Positions 62,563 to 64,000 of a stretch of 64,000 nucleotides of DNA are shown piece by piece. A program made the position numbers and the translations under genes. The DNA is taken from contig NZ_KQ033912.1 of NCBI RefSeq assembly GCF_000969835.1, positions 1,811,920 to 1,875,919 on the forward strand, in the 5' to 3' direction. Each line of letters begins with the position of its first letter. Position 1 is the first letter of the stretch. A model generated the notes under the pieces. The model did not search any database. It was not told the origin of the DNA and saw nothing but the letters and a program-made list of their open reading frames with translations. Origin of the DNA: Parabacteroides goldsteinii DSM 19448 = WAL 12034 (GTDB lineage: Bacteria > Bacteroidota > Bacteroidia > Bacteroidales > Tannerellaceae).

Positions 62563-64000
62563 ATGAAAAAGTATAAATATATAACAAACACACTTCTAGG
62601 AATCATACTTTTAGGAGTATGCTCCTGTAATAATGATTTCATGGACCGCTATCCTACTACCAGTATCAGCGACGAGAATTTCTGGAACTCTGAAAAAGAT
62701 TTGGAAATTTACTGTAACGGACTCTACACCTTTATTGAAGGACACGCCTCGGGCCATACAAAAAGTCCTTTACTGACAGGAGATAACCAGAGTGATAATA
62801 TGGCTCCCCAGGATTATAATATCATAGCTGCGGGAGAACATGTCGTCCCCGCCAAAAGTGGAGATTCAGACTGGAACTGGACTTTTACCAGAAAATGTAA
62901 TTATTTCCTGAACCGCTACCAGAAAACCCCGATCAAAGAAGATGTGAAAGACGCGTATGCCGGAGAAATAATGTTCTTTAAAGCATGGGATTATTTCAAA
63001 AAAGTCAAACGATATGGCGATGTACCCTGGATATCCAAAGATCTGAATGTAGACTCTGAAGAATTATATGGTCCGCGCGACTCCCGGATTATCGTCATGG
63101 ACTCTGTCCTGCATTGTATAGACTGGGCGATAAGTAAATTACCAGCTTACGAGAAAGCCTCCCCCAACCGTATTAACCGCGACGTAGCCTTGGCTTTAAA
63201 AGCCAGAATATGCCTGCATGAAGGGACATTCAGAAAATATCATGGAATAGAAAACCATGAGAAATTCCTGAAAGAAGCCATGACTGCGGCAAATACGCTG
63301 ATAACGGAAAAGCATTATTCCGTCTATAACACAGGCGATCCGGAATGGGACTATCGGACATTGTTTTGCTCTCTCGATTTGAAAGGAAACCCGGAAATGA
63401 TTTACTATAAAGTATATGAACTTGGATTGCTGGGTAATCGAACGAGTAATTTTATTGAAGGCGGAGAAGCTAATTTAGGATTCAGTGTATCCAAATCTTT
63501 AATAGAATCTTATCTTTGCAAATGTGGAAAACCTATATCCTTATGTAAGGAACATTATCTGGGAGATGACAGCATACAAAGCGAACTTCTAAATCGTGAC
63601 CCTCGACTAACACAAACGGTTTGTTATCCGGGAAAAGATTTACAACGTGAAACATTAAAACCGTCTATCCCGGGTTCTAACATTGCAACTGGTGTGATTC
63701 CCACAGGATATCAGATCATTAAATACTGGGTAGATGACCGTGAAGAATATCTCCGTTACCAAAACGGTATTCTGGATGCTCCGATTTTCCGTTATGCAGA
63801 GACATTGCTGATCTATGCAGAAGCAGCTGCCGAACTGAATCTATGTGACCAAAACGTTTTGGATAACACAATCAACCTGTTGCGAAAAAGAGCCGGAATG
63901 CCTGATATGAGAATCGAAACATTGGAAAAAGATCCTGCATCCGATTTCCCGGAACTCCCAGTTTTGATTGATGAAATCAGACGCGAACGGAGAGTTGAAT
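62563..64000 (+). CDS. SusD/RagB family glycan-binding lipoprotein, 3' end outside the window
   Basis: An open frame from ATG 62563 to the window edge (479 codons, no stop). Signal peptide with lipobox VCSC, then NDFMDRYPTTSISDENFW, a typical SusD start. The helical repeats EIMFFKAWDYFKKVKRYGDVPWI and RDVALALKARICLHEGTF, and the late FRYAETLLIYAEAAAEL with RRERRVE, show that only a few dozen residues are missing. It starts 12 bases after the frameshifted susC and would be its partner. Confidence 0.93.
   Translation, partial: MKKYKYITNTLLGIILLGVCSCNNDFMDRYPTTSISDENFWNSEKDLEIYCNGLYTFIEGHASGHTKSPLLTGDNQSDNMAPQDYNIIAAGEHVVPAKSGDSDWNWTFTRKCNYFLNRYQKTPIKEDVKDAYAGEIMFFKAWDYFKKVKRYGDVPWISKDLNVDSEELYGPRDSRIIVMDSVLHCIDWAISKLPAYEKASPNRINRDVALALKARICLHEGTFRKYHGIENHEKFLKEAMTAANTLITEKHYSVYNTGDPEWDYRTLFCSLDLKGNPEMIYYKVYELGLLGNRTSNFIEGGEANLGFSVSKSLIESYLCKCGKPISLCKEHYLGDDSIQSELLNRDPRLTQTVCYPGKDLQRETLKPSIPGSNIATGVIPTGYQIIKYWVDDREEYLRYQNGILDAPIFRYAETLLIYAEAAAELNLCDQNVLDNTINLLRKRAGMPDMRIETLEKDPASDFPELPVLIDEIRRERRVE

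Overview
The window is chromosomal DNA from a Bacteroidales gut bacterium, most likely a Parabacteroides. Three things point there: the variable regions of the 16S rRNA gene (read from memory, no search was run), the density of SusC/SusD pairs with hybrid two-component or ECF-sigma/FecR regulators, and promoters of the Bacteroidetes type (TTTG, about 19-21 bases, TAnnTTTG) in front of many genes.

Layout. 1-3300: a minus-strand rRNA operon (16S, tRNA-Ile, tRNA-Ala, 5' part of 23S) with two tandem promoters. 3650-7360: a Gfo/Idh/MocA oxidoreductase divergent from a GH29 alpha-L-fucosidase-family lipoprotein. 7435-19576: a polysaccharide utilization locus for an acidic glycan, made of hybrid two-component regulator, SusC, SusD, heparinase II/III-type lyase and GH88 unsaturated uronyl hydrolase. 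19768-23151: an FtsX/MacB-like permease with a candidate sigma-54 promoter, and a membrane-anchored LytTR regulator. 23326-30129: an alpha/beta-hydrolase-like protein, a hexuronate-type MFS transporter and a second hybrid two-component regulator with no SusCD of its own.

30095-41072: a LacI regulator divergent from a seven-gene operon that reads as an L-galactose catabolic pathway. The steps are L-galactose dehydrogenase, lactonase, FucP-like permease, zinc L-galactonate dehydrogenase, tagaturonate reductase and altronate dehydratase, ending at 2-keto-3-deoxy-gluconate. The gene order of the first four matches the L-galactose pathway described in Bacteroides vulgatus. Embedded in the operon is an unusual secreted protein with three hydrolase modules (SGNH, alpha/beta hydrolase, SGNH). 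A perfect 16-base palindrome in the divergent intergenic region is a candidate LacI operator.

41095-47640: two minus-strand redox/aminotransferase gene pairs that share a conserved direct-repeat box, flanking a sigma factor / four-helix membrane protein / secreted EF-hand hydrolase cassette. 47698-48801: DNA polymerase IV with no normal start codon. 48841-64000: two tandem ECF-sigma/FecR/SusC/SusD loci. The first ends with a serine-type sulfatase and a strong terminator. The second has a SusC frameshifted at a run of seven G, and its SusD runs off the window. Both SusC leaders contain a minus-strand hairpin plus U-run preceded by a minus-strand -7 box, the layout of DonS-type cis-antisense small RNAs.

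Together the genes suggest a bacterium that breaks down acidic glycans carrying L-fucose- or L-galactose-type sugars. Surface capture and lyase cleavage would give unsaturated uronides. GH88 and the hexuronate transporter would take them inward, and released L-galactose would join the same tagaturonate/altronate route used for uronates. No insertion sequence, prophage or CRISPR array was seen.
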